Shown piece after piece: positions 47,306 through 59,531 of a stretch of DNA of 64,000 bases. The notes under the pieces are model-generated. The model was not told where the DNA came from and made no database searches. It worked only from the letters and a program-made list of their open reading frames with translations. The first letter of the stretch is position 1. The number at the start of each line of letters is the position of its first letter. The position numbers were made by a program, and so were the translations under genes. The DNA is taken from contig JAMKCF010000003.1 of assembly GCA_023634235.1 (NCBI GenBank), positions 8,134,742 through 8,198,741 of the forward strand, written 5' to 3'. Source of the stretch: Pisaster brevispinus (Eukaryota > Echinodermata > Asteroidea > Forcipulatida > Asteriidae).

Positions 47306-48784
47306 TCTGCCATAGGGCACGAAAGAAGATACAACATGAATCTTTTACAAGAAGAGACAATTAAACATCGTGCAAAAACAGATACTTTTTTGTTTATGTA
47401 CCAGTGTCTTTCTTGTTAAGGGTAATACAACAAGATAATAATAACAATCAACTCAAATTCTCACATGTTGAAACACTGGGTGGGGTTCAGAGCATTTACA
47501 ACCATTGGAAACTTGCTATTGTGACGCATGCAATGTGCCCCCTTTATTGTACGCGTTTCTTGTCATAAACACATCAGTGAAAGTTTGTGAGCTATTTTCA
47601 GTATTATGAGTTAAACCATTGTCTATGGGATCAGTGCATTAAAAAAAATGTATCCATTTGTCGAAGAGGAAATCGAAGGTAAGTAATTGACACGACAGAT
47701 GCCTCCAAAACACGTGAAATGAAAGTGTTCTCTAAAAATAATGTCGTCACGTCACATGTTAGTCGGACCATCTTCACGTGATATTCCATTATGCGTGCCA
47801 ATGTTTGTGTTGGCTGCTAGTGGGTAATCCCGTCGGGGAGGTTAACAACAACGGTTGGTAGATGTCAAGTACTTGTATCGTACTCAGTCCTTGAGAACTA
47901 CTCGAGTACCATTTTGATAATACTCGTAGCCAAATACCCCCTTCGAAGTCCAGACTCGATACTCGGCTTTAAAAATAATCTGTAATCTGGCCTTAAAATA
48001 ATCTGGTATCATTAGTCATATCAGAATACACACAAAACAAAAGGTTGAGTGAGACAAGAGCCATTCATATCCCTTCATATACTTCATTGATCTAAAGACC
48101 ATGAAACCCGCAGCATCGTGATTATAATAGAGATGCATCGCCTGTACATCTCAGTTTGGGCACAATTTGTGCACACTCAATGGAATATAATGAAGCATTT
48201 TTCTTAAAGTGAGATTGCATCTTATGTTTCATCAACGTTTCATACATGAATAATAATGGGTTCCGCACTACAGTATTTCTACAATGATGCAAAGAACTTA
48301 TAATGCGAAGAACCAGTGGTGTAACCAGACATTTTCATTGGGGGCAAATAAAATAAGCAACGGTGATTTGTAATCGTTTGAAATTTCGATAAAACAATTG
48401 ATCTTGTTATCGAATATTTCAGACGGAAATGTTTCTCAAAAGGATTGGGTAGTGGTAGTGCGGACGTGAACTTTGTATTCAGCACGTTCAGATTGATAAA
48501 ACAAAATCCGTTTTTGTCAACCCTAAAGTGTATACTTTAACGTTATACTTTATCAAGCAAAGTAGCTATTAAAAAAACCCAGCATTTGGTAAAATGTCAT
48601 TTATGAAGTGTAGTTCAATTTAGTTTTTACAGGGAGGTTAGGCCTTTACCTTTAGGTAAGTACTCAAAAAATGAATGATAAAAACAACATTATTGATAAA
48701 GAGCGCTGGACAGCTGTTAATTTTATAAAACTGTTACCTTAAAACATTGTTAGAAACAACCCTCTTTGAAGTACTGTAGTTTTA

Positions 48785-49020
48785 GAGAAAAAGGTAATTT
48801 TTCACCAACAAATTTGAATCTGGGAAAGGCTTCAGACATGAAGCCTTTCAACGGCATCTGATAAACACTGAAGGTGTTTTTCTTTCATTATTTTCTTGTA
48901 ACTTCGATTGTGTGTCCAAATTTCCACAGTGTGTTATTTAATGCATACGTTGGAATAATACCAATTAGTGAGGATACTGGTCTTTGACAATTACCAAAAG
49001 TATACCCTCACTATTTCTTG
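48785..49020. repeat. Dispersed repeat, family R1 (reverse orientation)
   Basis: GAAGCCTTTCAACGGCATCTG, TTCATTATTTTCTTGTAACT and GATACTGGTCTTTGACAATT match 29340-29745 read backwards. Confidence 0.6.
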
Positions 49021-49544
49021 GCAACAGCCTCAGTCAAAATTTGAGCACCCAAATATGCAAGTGTATCCAAACCAGTGTTGTAATCATGTCTTTCAGAGCC
49101 AATAATAAGTTGCATTCATTGGGGATATGTTACATTCCTTTCTCTCTCTCTCTCTATAACGCAAGAGACATATACTGCGACGAGTATATGACAAGCTTGA
49201 GGAGTGTCGATCGCACATGAACTTCATCTGACCCTTAAGGGTACAATACATAATTGCCTTTCCATTTCCCGAGTTTTCAAAAGATAATTAGTCAACCATT
49301 CATTGGGGAAAAATCAGAATAAGGGGCCAGCTTCACGAGAGAAAGCTTAAGGGAAACGAATACAAGTTTATTTTTCATCCGATTCTGTGATTTTGTGCCC
49401 GTTTGAACGTGTTTATTTTGAATACAAATGTAATACAGGATTGGTAGAGCTGACAAAATAGTTGCAGACAGTGTTAATGTTGTGTGTGATCAACCATATA
49501 CATGTACAGGAAATAACAAACCTGTGAAAATTTGGGCTCTAAAG

Positions 49545-49922
49545 GCACACGTTGTCTTGCATTGGGCGATTTGGGCTCTAAAAAGCGTTTGCTATGAAAT
49601 TAGTTGAAATGAATATGGTTGGAAAGATGTTCTAAAAGTACAATGTAATGATCCACACAAATATGCCATAAAATCGGTGGTTTTCTTTATACTTCGTGAA
49701 CTAACACGGTCCGCCCTTTTGTTGAGTCAAATTTTTGACTCCCCAAATATGGCGGACAGTATTAAGTCACAAAGTAAATGGAAAACCACACAATTTCGAG
49801 GCATATTTGTGTGAGTCATTATATTCTACTTTAAAAAAAATTTCCAACCATATTCATTTAAATTCATTTAAAAGCAAATGCTTTTATAGCCCAAATCGCC
49901 CACTCCAAGGCAACGTGTCCCT
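49545..49922. repeat. Hairpin MITE, family M1 (best preserved copy)
   Basis: The left arm GCACACGTTGTCTTGCATTG, GGGCTCTAAAAAGCGTTTGC faces the right arm GCAAATGCTTTTATAGCCCA, CAAGGCAACGTGTCCC. An inner inverted pair is at about 49680-49800. Confidence 0.7.
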
Positions 49923-50814
49923 TTTTGTGTGAGTCAGGAGGCAAAAATGAGAAGGAAAAAAAACACGCTCATTTTACCCAAATCAGCTTGCGTTTTATTA
50001 TTTTTTTTAAAGGTTATCAGATACATAGGACTTTATTTCAGAGGGAAATATTTCACAGGACAACCCCCCCCCAACAAAAAAACCCACATTGATTAACAAA
50101 TAAATAAATAAATGGGCTAGTCATGAACTAAGACTGAAATAACATGATGTTTTTAATTTTACCAATCCTGTAAAATACCCTTTAAAAACTAAATTTAAAA
50201 AACTACACGAACTGGGTTTTGTGGTGTGTTGCAATTTTCATTGCACCATTTCGGACCAAAATATTTCTGTGAGGATAAAGGGTGCTGGCATGACGTGACC
50301 ACAGGCGTCTCGTTTTGGAATTGAACCTACGACATTTCACATTCTAGAACAGCTAGTCTCCGCCTCCAGACTGCTGTTGGGAATTCTGGAAGCGTAAGGC
50401 AATACTAGCTCAGAGCAATACATTTCTGTACTGAAATTCCCAGTCGGCTTTGATTAGTTCAACAGGTTTAATAAAGACGTTAGGCTCCGTTTACCGACCC
50501 CTTGCAACTAAATGTATCATTGATCAAAGTCATTTCTGTTTACCTTAGATGAATGTTATAACTAAAGGCCAACTTCATTTAGTTTATAACAACTGCAGAC
50601 AGCCAACGTGTGGAAAGTTTGTGCGGTCAAATTTTCGCGAAAAACACGAACTAACGGTAAACGTTTTGTAAGGAATGTTGTGTAGGCTCACATTGCGAAA
50701 ATTTTATTGGACAAATCGAAATACGAAACTGATGCCTAGGATTGGCTTTCTCGTGTATGCCGGTATTTCGAAGGAAAATATTTCTGATGGATAGGTCTGA
50801 CTATTAAACATTTT

Positions 50815-51152
50815 TGGTTAAAGGAAGAATGTTCCCATGGTTTGGATGGTGCTTTGAGCTACAAAAAGCGGGGTTTTTGTTTAATTTATGAAATGAACAT
50901 GGTTGGAAAGATGTTTTTAAAATAGAATATGATTGCTTACACAAAATATCCATTGCCATTTTGTAGAACCAAATGTACGACTCACATAAAATTACGGACC
51001 TTGTCAGTTCATGAAGTAAAATGAAAGGCAACGATTTCGATGGATTGTGTGAATCATAATTGTATTTTGTTAAAACGTCTTTCCAACCATCATTTCATAC
51101 CAAACGCGTTTATGGTCCCAAGCGACCAATCCAAAGGCAATGTTTCCCTTAA
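50815..51152. repeat. Hairpin MITE, family M1
   Basis: ACATGGTTGGAAAGATGTTT near 50898 faces AAACGTCTTTCCAACCATC near 51072. The outer part TCCAAAGGCAATGTTTCCC ends near 51150. It lies about 460 bp upstream of the plus-strand PLA2 start. Confidence 0.65.
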
Positions 51153-51612
51153 TTTTAAGAGCAAACAAATTGCTTGCTACTCCGTTATGGGAGATATTGT
51201 ACGGTTGTGTTATGTAATACATGAAGAACAAAAGGATAAGGCGCGTTGATTTGCAAAATAAAAACATGCATTAGTGTGTCGTGTTTTTGTAGTGGAAACA
51301 CGTCTCTAGGGAACTTTAATCTGTCACGAATAAGGTCAAGCCTCCGCCTATCTTGTTTTTAAAAACTGATATGCCTTGCGGGGACTACTCGAACTAGCTT
51401 TTGAAAACCAAAGTTCGTGTCTCAACAGTGAACTGCCAGTAGTAGGGCCGATGTGCTCTGAACATTATCTGCGCCGACATTTCAGATTCTTTATCTATTC
51501 ATCCATCCAAGCACAAGACAAATAGTTATTACTCAGATATGGGGCTCGCTGTAAGCTCCGCGCATTAAAACAAAGCAACTCAGTGGAACATAGAGCTTGT
51601 GGAAGTTCAGCT

Positions 51613-52649
51613 ATGTTGTTTTTCAAAGAGATCCTTCCTCTGTTGGTAACCATCCTACTTGGAATTAAGTCCACGGAGAGCCACGTTCTGGGCTTAGGGA
51701 CCCGGGTTCGTGATGGGCTTGGCACGGACGATCTGACGGGCAGCAAACTGAAGAAATCCGTCAAAGCGCTGGATACCAGTATAATGGAGCAGGGTGGTGA
51801 GAGGAGCAAGCGGGCGGCTTTTATGGTGGAAGGGACGGTATGGTGTGGGGTCGGGGACACGGCCACTGAGTACTCCGATCTCGGTTACTATCGACAAACC
51901 GATAGCTGTTGCCGGGATCACGACCATTGTCCCGCTATGGTAGCTGGTTTCTCTTGGAAGTACGACGTGTTTAACTACATGCCGTATACCATCAATTTGT
52001 GTGGATGTGACGAAAGGTGACAATAATTAATACAGATTTATGAAATCTTGATGCGGCTTTGTTTCCAGAATTTCTATAAAGAATTTACGATTTTCAATTG
52101 AAATAGGTTATATATAGTATTAAAGCAATAAGTTATTGTTGTGTTTGTTTAATACACAATTTTAACATGTTTTTTTTTTTTGTGACGGATTGATGCAACC
52201 CGTCAAGCTTTTTGATATATTCTTCAGCTAGTCGAAGACACCAACATTCTTTGACGTCTGATCAGTTGATTTTGGCGTTATGGAAACGTCCCATATACTT
52301 CTAATAATTGTTTGTGATTGCATTACTTTTGAATATATTCGAAGTTACTGTATTTAATTAGCAGGTTATGCCTTTCCCGCCCATATCTAACAGGTTCCGG
52401 GAGTGTCTTTTGGCAGCAAACACGAGCATATCTCAAGAAGTTGGTACTTTCTTCTTCAACACCCTCAGGCCGATGTGTTTTAACCTCTCCGAGCCGACCG
52501 AGCGCTGCCTGAGTTGGGGATGGTTTGGGAACTGTCATGAGTACGGCATGAGGAGATCAGCCACGTTGGGGTCAAGCGGACACTTCCCGATCAAGAACGA
52601 GGTTGAAGAATTCGATGACGCTATGGAGCCCCATGGTGATACCGATTGA
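51613..52649 (+). CDS. Secreted group III phospholipase A2, 219 residues
   Basis: Exon 1 is 51613-52016 (donor GTGACA) and exon 2 is 52394-52649 (acceptor TCTAACAG), in frame to TGA. The start is the first ATG before a hydrophobic signal segment (LPLLVTILLGI). A ~40-residue propeptide ends at RSKR (64-67). The catalytic domain follows with WCGVG (77-81), CCRDHDHCP (99-107; catalytic His-103, calcium ligand Asp-104) and GCDER with Asp-133. Exon 2 starts FRECLLA and carries the remaining cysteines (GNCHEYGM). The intron splits the Arg-135 codon after its second base, exactly where the minus-strand PLA2 is split, so the two are paralogues. The C-terminus is acidic (EVEEFDDAMEPHGDTD), unlike the basic tail of the other gene. 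Confidence 0.88.
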
Positions 52650-52671
52650 CGGAATAGATTATATGGCAAGC

Positions 52672-52917
52672 ATGCACTCTAAAAACTATCAGGTCAGAAT
52701 TGACGCAGTTCCGGGTCACAAGGGGCTTGACCCATTTCTGGGTAACTGTGACCCGAATCTATGTCAAAATGACACAGAAATTGGCAAACTGACGCAGAAT
52801 TCAAAATAAAATCCCATCTAGTCACCAGTTTCCGGGTCAGTCTGACCCAGGAATGGGTCATGCCCTCGGGATCCAGGTAATTCTGACCCGGTTTTTTTTT
52901 AGAGTGTAAACCAACAA
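52672..52917. repeat. MITE, family M4, in the 3' flank of the plus-strand PLA2
   Basis: Inverted ends are ACTCTAAAAA and TTTTTTTAGAGTGT. The interior has GGGTCA/TGACCC words. It starts 23 bp after the stop codon, and an AAATAAA at 52804-52810 inside it could serve as polyadenylation signal. Confidence 0.65.
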
Positions 52918-55249
52918 GATATTCAGTTACTTTGCAATACACGCACCTGAATGCCTTGTTGCACCCACACTGTTTCGCTTTTACAACATTAACATTTATT
53001 TCACTCTCCCTCAATGAAAAACATACCGGTAATGATTAATTTCATCCTTGAATGTTTTGTTGTTGAGAACAAGGCACGATTTGGTATAAAGTATTTTAAT
53101 GTAGTCTTTATAATATTGACGGTGATTTAGAAATAATTTAATCTCAAATGTAATTTGCATATAGTGTTGCTCTTGTCCTACCATTTTCAGCAAAATAGGG
53201 TTAGTTTTAGAGGACCAATGTACCAGAAATGCTCCAGATTGAAAAGTCAACAACCCAGGGGCACACTATTGAACATTTCCAACATTCTTTATAATAAATA
53301 CAAGCCACGGCCTTCAAATCTTTGATTTACAGAAACAAGTTGTGGGTTTCAATTTGAGGCTTGGGGCATGATTTTCTCTCTCTTTTATTAGTGCAGTGCA
53401 ACCGTAATGAGTGACTATATGGGGGTAAATTTGAAGTTCGTTGGGATTTACGCTTTTTATTATTCAGAAGTAGGACGAGGCCATATGACAGCAAGTCACG
53501 TCTCACAAGTCTCGTACAAGTGTTTTCCCCCATTGAACACTTTATGGGCGTTAATGTCACAATGAAGCCTGATAGCATAATGATATAGGCATCTGCATAA
53601 GCAAGGTTTACATAGTGATTAATCGTTCAGGTCAGACCCTGGCTCGGGGCATGGGGGAGGGGCGTACTTCACTGTTCACTTTTACATAACTAAATTATCA
53701 GTACTATTCATATTGTAGTAGAGGCTACCCAGATCATTATTTCATAAACTACCCAGCAGCAAATGTAGGGCTCACATGATATTGGCTAAGCTAAACAAAT
53801 TAAGCAGAAAACAAGACACATGATAAATCACATGACATTATCTGCTAAACCTGTTTCTATAAGCACAATGTTTGGGGCTTAGAGGAGTCACGTGTTCTTG
53901 GTAGCAACATGGAGGTAATCTCCAAGTAGCAACATGAAAGTGGGTCATTCTCGGATTGTTCACGATCCAATAGTAGTTATTGCCATTTTGGGGTTAATCG
54001 TCTCGTCTGAATGGGAGCTTTTCTATCCGATTTTGATGGCTTTAGAATCAGTTCTGTATACATCTCTGATGTCGTGACTAATAAATGCCCATTGCGTCTA
54101 AAATAAAATTGAGTTGTTTTTTCACTACCAAATTGTTTCCCCAAAGAAAGAAAACAGATTTTTATTTATTTATTTATTATTATTTTTTTTTTACAAACAA
54201 GCAATGTAATCATATTCAAGTCTTCAATAATCTGCACCCATCGGTAAATGAGTCAAGAATCTCTATTGTCAAAAATGGACTTTGGTCTGTAACTAACTTG
54301 TCCCTGTGGAACAAGGTGAATAAACAAGTAATGCCTTCTTAGTTTGATGAGCGCCCTCTTGTGACAATTTACGTTACGGGGTGGGGGTTGTGTACATTAT
54401 AGTTGTTACTTTCTAACCAGTAAGATCTAGGTCTGGGGGTTGAGAAATCCTGAGAATTTCTGACATCGGCTACTTACGAAACACCTTAACATTCCAAGCA
54501 ATTACAATTTCATTAGTATTTGTTTATTCGGTTGAAACCATACTCGAGGTAAACTTAATTAAATAAAATGATTTGAAATCACAATGATTTCTGTAAAATC
54601 AGTGAGATTATTATCATACTCTTATTTTCTGCTCCATCTATCTTCTCTTTAACCAAACCTGTCTAAAATACATTTTTGTCAAAATTTCGGTACAAGGAAT
54701 AATGCTGAAAACAAGTCAAGCATTACGGTCTTTCAGGGCATTTTATAAAATTCTATACTGGTTCATCAAGTTACAAAATATCCTGATGGGTGTTATGTTA
54801 AGAAAGGTTGATGTCATGTCATTGTGAAGGATTTAAATTCATTTTGTGTACGTAGATTGTCATTTATGAGTGAAAATAAAGAAAAACCCTGGGCAGTACA
54901 GTTTTTAAGTCCAAAAGATACTTACTACACAAATACAGTAAAACTATATGAATAATAATATTTACAATTCATATTACAGTTATTGTACTAATTATGAATA
55001 ATACAGAAGGTGTGGGCAGAGGGCTGAACCCATAATTCAATAACCTAAAATAAAAACAAACAAACCACTACAGACTTGTTAGAATACTGTTCCATATAAT
55101 AACTCCTAAGAGTAGGGAATTTAATTGTTTACAAAACTACAAGTCCACTCCTAGACCTTCAAATTAATATCTTAATTCAACCATGTTGAATTCCTGTACA
55201 AAATGTTACTATCTACTGGATTCACTGTATGCAATCAAACTTCTGTTGA

Positions 55250-55440
55250 TCTACTTCACCTGACGCCATCACAATAATCTTGGTTACGCCATTTTGGGAG
55301 TCAATGTCCCCGTGTGTACGTTATGCAGTGTTGCGCGCATCTTAGGTGACACACATTTACACGCTTACCTTCACTTGTACGCGCAAAAATGACAAGCGTG
55401 GCAGACAGTAACTGCTAGTGATGTTGTGCAAGGGGTAAAT
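55250..55440. repeat. Diverged MITE, family M3
   Basis: ACCTGACGCCATCACAATAA, CCATTTTGGGAGTCAATG and the end TTGTGCAAGGGGTAAATA match 35640-35850 and 35411-35583. Confidence 0.5.
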
Positions 55441-57665
55441 ATCAGGAAACTTTGTAGGGACCAATTTTGTTTCAAGTCTGCACTCAAATTTCTAACTTAC
55501 CCCTTTTTGTCACATTGACTGATATGATTGTAGTGACGAATCCTAAATTAACATTTTCCATTGGTACAAGATCTTAATTTTTACGTTAACGCTGTGTTTC
55601 ACAGTTCTGCCAACTCAAACAAATTATATAATACTCATAAAATAAAAACAATAACATAAAAGAGACCAAGGAAAAAAAAACTAATGAAGAAAATGTTAAT
55701 GACAAACAGGCACTACATTAAAAATCTTCACTCTCGCTCTTCACTTTGTTAATCATAGCCCAAATCTACAACAAATTATAATACAAGAAATGGTGACACA
55801 ATTTAAAACACAACTATTTAGAAAGTTTTTCTACTGTGGAATTGTAGAGTGTTAATTAATAAACCTTTAAGTGGGTATGGATGGAAGATTTGTTCAAACA
55901 TTCCGACACAACAAACAATGGTAACATATCATAATGAGTCATGTTTCATTCCTAGATACATGTACTAAGAGAAACAAAAATCCCACTCAAACTCCATTTT
56001 TCACTCTATCCATTCATAATTCTCAAACAACAATCCTTGTTTTGCCTTGGTTTTGAATAAGCACAATTACCAGGAGTCTTTCTAAATCTATCAGAATTGT
56101 TCACCTTTTTGCAACTCAAATGCAAGAGTGATTTGGCTTTGCAGTACTAAATCAAACCCCATTTGATTCTTCCAATCTATCAATTTGAATTCTCCAAAAG
56201 CCATCCCCTTTTGGTCTTGGTTTTTACCAGGGAGAAAACCCAAACCGCTCCAAATGTGGTTAACTTACAAACCAAACTGGCAGGAGTGTCATATTCCACA
56301 TAGTATTGGTTTGGCTAAATCAAACAGAATCAAACAGAATCAACAAAACCCACACAACTTCTGAAGGATGTTACTTTACATGTAGACAGTTAATGGCATT
56401 CTAAAAAATAATCACATTTGCACTTGTTGTAGACTAACAAATTGTTAAAATTCTGCATTACTTTTCTGCAAGGGAATCTAAATGTAACAAGGGGAAGTGT
56501 TATTGAAAAAGTTTTACAACTTGGAGAGTAGTTTCACATTTCAAACAGGATTGTATCAGCTCTGGATGTAAATGCTACACAAGACCCATGGGGAGGGATT
56601 TGTATTTCAGTCAAATCAAGCAGCAAACATAAAGGTCAGTGGTTTTGTGAACCCCAATACCCTTGGCTACTTTTTGTTCATCCTTCACGAAGCCATCAAA
56701 ATCTGTGCCCAATTTCATGCCATTGCTTACCTGAGAATACTGCACTCACAACCCATAGATACATGTGCTTTACATGGCACTGTAAGCACAGAGCTCAGTG
56801 GCAAGCAGTGTTATGAAATTCAGAACCGATAGCATTCAGTAACTCAAAACAACCCTGGGATCAAGATTTGTTACTTTTATATTAAGGTTGGTTTGTTTCT
56901 GGTCAGCAAAAATGCATCCAACGAAATCAAGAAGAATCAGGGACGGATAATTGAAGAGTTTGAATCTTGGAAACAACATTCTGTTCTGTTGGATTTGAAT
57001 TAATTTTTAAAATCCGTCTTTTTTGTAAAAAGTCATCAGGCACTTGTAATTTGAGATGGATCCCATAAATTGTCTTTGGAATCATTAATATGTACTCAAA
57101 TGTCTCAGAAAACTAGGATCGTTGGATTGCAAAAATCTAAGAGTGTGCAAAATTGGAAAAATATGTTTTTCAAACAACATCTAATTCAATGAGCTAGAGT
57201 GTGCACAGTGTATACTCAATGCTTACATCACGTAAGGTTAACCTACCAGGGTCAAATTTCATCAAGCTGCCGACAGAAAATGGTACTTCTACCAATTGGT
57301 TTCTACTTAACAAAAATTAGCAGGTAACCAGTCAGAAACATTATAAATTACATGGTGTTGTGGCTGGTAACCTGTTTCTGTTAAGCAATATTCTTCTCTG
57401 CTAAGCTATTTCTTGCTTATGAAAATGAACCCAGCAGTTTTTGCATGCCATTGAGTGACACAGCAATGCAAGTCTACTGTGATCATGAACACTGTATCCT
57501 CCTATCTGTCTATGAAATTGTGTACATTTAGAAAATCTTGTTCTTAACAGCAAGCAGCAAAATATGTTATGGTAATTAGCTCCATGAAATTAACCTTTGG
57601 GCTTTATGACTGGCCCCTAAGGAAAACATAATTCCACTACCCTTGGTCAGTGATTTGATTTGATG

Positions 57666-57795
57666 GGAGACTTTGGAACACTAGGTGACAGTAGACTTAC
57701 CAGGTAAATTTCCATTGTTTAAGTAATTCGGAGCAAACGCACATTGGATAGACCTGGTAAGTCTGCTGCCACCTACATGTAGTGTTCCCAAAAGT
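57666..57795. repeat. Hairpin MITE, family M2
   Basis: GGAACACTAGGTGACAGTAG, CTTACCAGGTAAATT faces CCTGGTAAGTCTGCTGCC, ACCTACATGTAGTGTTCCC. It has the same fold and size as 11461-11596. The CTCF-like core is mutated on the left arm. Confidence 0.65.
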
Positions 57796-59172
57796 ATTTG
57801 ACACCTATGTTAACCCTACCAGGTAAACAAAGAGACAAAATATCGCTCAAGGCTAAGAAAAAAAATCTTTAAAAAAATGTCAAAACAGCGAGTGCGCCCA
57901 TCCATCTAAGGATGTCAATAAACTCACTGAGATGTCCTTAATACTTAACGAAATTACAAACATTTTAAGGTCAAATGGTCAAGAAAGCGTCTTGACATTC
58001 AATAACCCAGTGCACCCAGTAAAGCAGCATAAGAAACTTATCCTTAAAAAAAATTAACAACATAGGTACTGGTACACTTTTATGACAACTTTGAGGCTAC
58101 TTTTGTCAGCACAACTGACTTTTACAATAAAGGAACATTCAACCATACTATTCAGTATGATATTGTTGAGTGATGTTGAGGTAAATGAGTAAATTAAGTT
58201 GTCGAAGTAAGGCACAAATAAAATTAATGCCATGGAAGCATTTTAAAATCAGGAAACAAAATATACAATCGCAAATTGACTGCACAAGTAAAATACCGCA
58301 CTTTTTGAAGGATCAATTACAAATTTGCAGATACGCTTGGACCGGGGACGCATACGCAATGCTAGGTACACCTGTCACTCAACGTAGCAGTGCGTTTACA
58401 CAAATTAAAAATAATGTACATTAAATTTGAACACCTATGCCTAACGGAGAGTAAAGCACCACAACATTTAACCATCTGATAAATCTCTTTGAATTAAGTG
58501 TTAGTTCTTACAGGATTGTTCCAATGAGCAAATTTGCCGAGCCAAAACAAAATGTGCTGAGCGAAAAACAGGTTACCAGCCAAAACAGAGTGTCATGTAT
58601 AATGTCTGTGACTGGTCCCCTGCTTTTTTTTGGCTTGGCAGATCAAATTGTTAGGCAATATTCTTATGGAGCCTATGACACAATACACCCATAGGAGTCC
58701 GTTTACTTTAGGTGATCAACTGGGACTCAAGTGGCTTGCTTAAAGCCAAGGAAATACTGCAGAACAAATTTCTGCTAAGAAGAAGCTAGCACAAAACCAG
58801 TCACAAAATGGTACATATGGCATGACATTTTGGCTAAGCAAAATTGGTTTGATATGAACTTAAACCGCGCCCAGTCTCATATGCTTTGTACCAATAGCAT
58901 TTTTTAAAGTCATTAATTAAATTAAACTATTTTTGAAAAACAATTGTTATCTTTGGATTACTTTTTATTACGCAAATCTCACAGAGATTTGGTAAATCTC
59001 TACAAGCTAATTCTTGAACTAATGGTTTACAAACTATTTTAGTGATAAAATTTTACAGATTTTAAACATGTCACGTTTCGTCTTGTACAAAAAATAATTG
59101 TACAATTTTGTTTTTGCCCCATCTTATGCAGACAAATCCTGCATTCAGTGGCTTGTTCCATAATGTTTGTTT

Positions 59173-59470
59173 TTATAAACATGGAGTTCACTCAATGGTC
59201 AATGGTCCTTGGGTTGTCAAATGTACAGAGTCTCTCATTGGTCAGATATGCATTGATGTTATTGTACAATGTCTCTCATTGGTTGGTTGTCCTCATCCCT
59301 GATTAGTTGGTTGTATACCGGCATCACTGTACGGCGTCTCTCATTGGTTCTCAGATGTTATTCTAGGGACTTCTTTGTCAGTTGATTGTCCACTGCTGTC
59401 ATTGTCCGGAGTCTCTCATTGGTTGGATGATCAATGATATCATAGTACAGACTCACTCATTGGCTGTTAA
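59173..59470. repeat. Spaced CTCATTGGTT repeats downstream of PPP4C
   Basis: GTCTCTCATTGGTT or close variants occur near 59231, 59271, 59337, 59411 and 59451, often after GTACxx. Spacing is irregular (40-75 bp). They lie 60-360 bp past the PPP4C stop, probably in its 3' UTR. On the transcript strand each reads AACCAATGAGAGAC. Confidence 0.55.
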
Positions 59471-59531
59471 TCTTGTGTTGTCATACCTAAGGTTGGCAAT
59501 AGTCCAGTTGATTGGTCGGTGCTTGTGGCTC

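Larger units (their letters stand above)
53000..59170. other. Gene-poor interval between the plus-strand PLA2 and PPP4C
   Basis: Apart from the M3 and M2 elements I see only AT-rich sequence. The part nearest 59532 may hold the PPP4C 3' UTR. Open frames here match no family I know. Confidence 0.5.

Noticed and set aside
51583..51612. Upstream in-frame start of the plus-strand phospholipase
   Set aside because: The frame begins at GTG. The first ATG at 51613 directly precedes the hydrophobic signal segment.
51694..52023. Minus-strand open frame of 109 residues
   Set aside because: It is a shadow of the plus-strand phospholipase exon 1.
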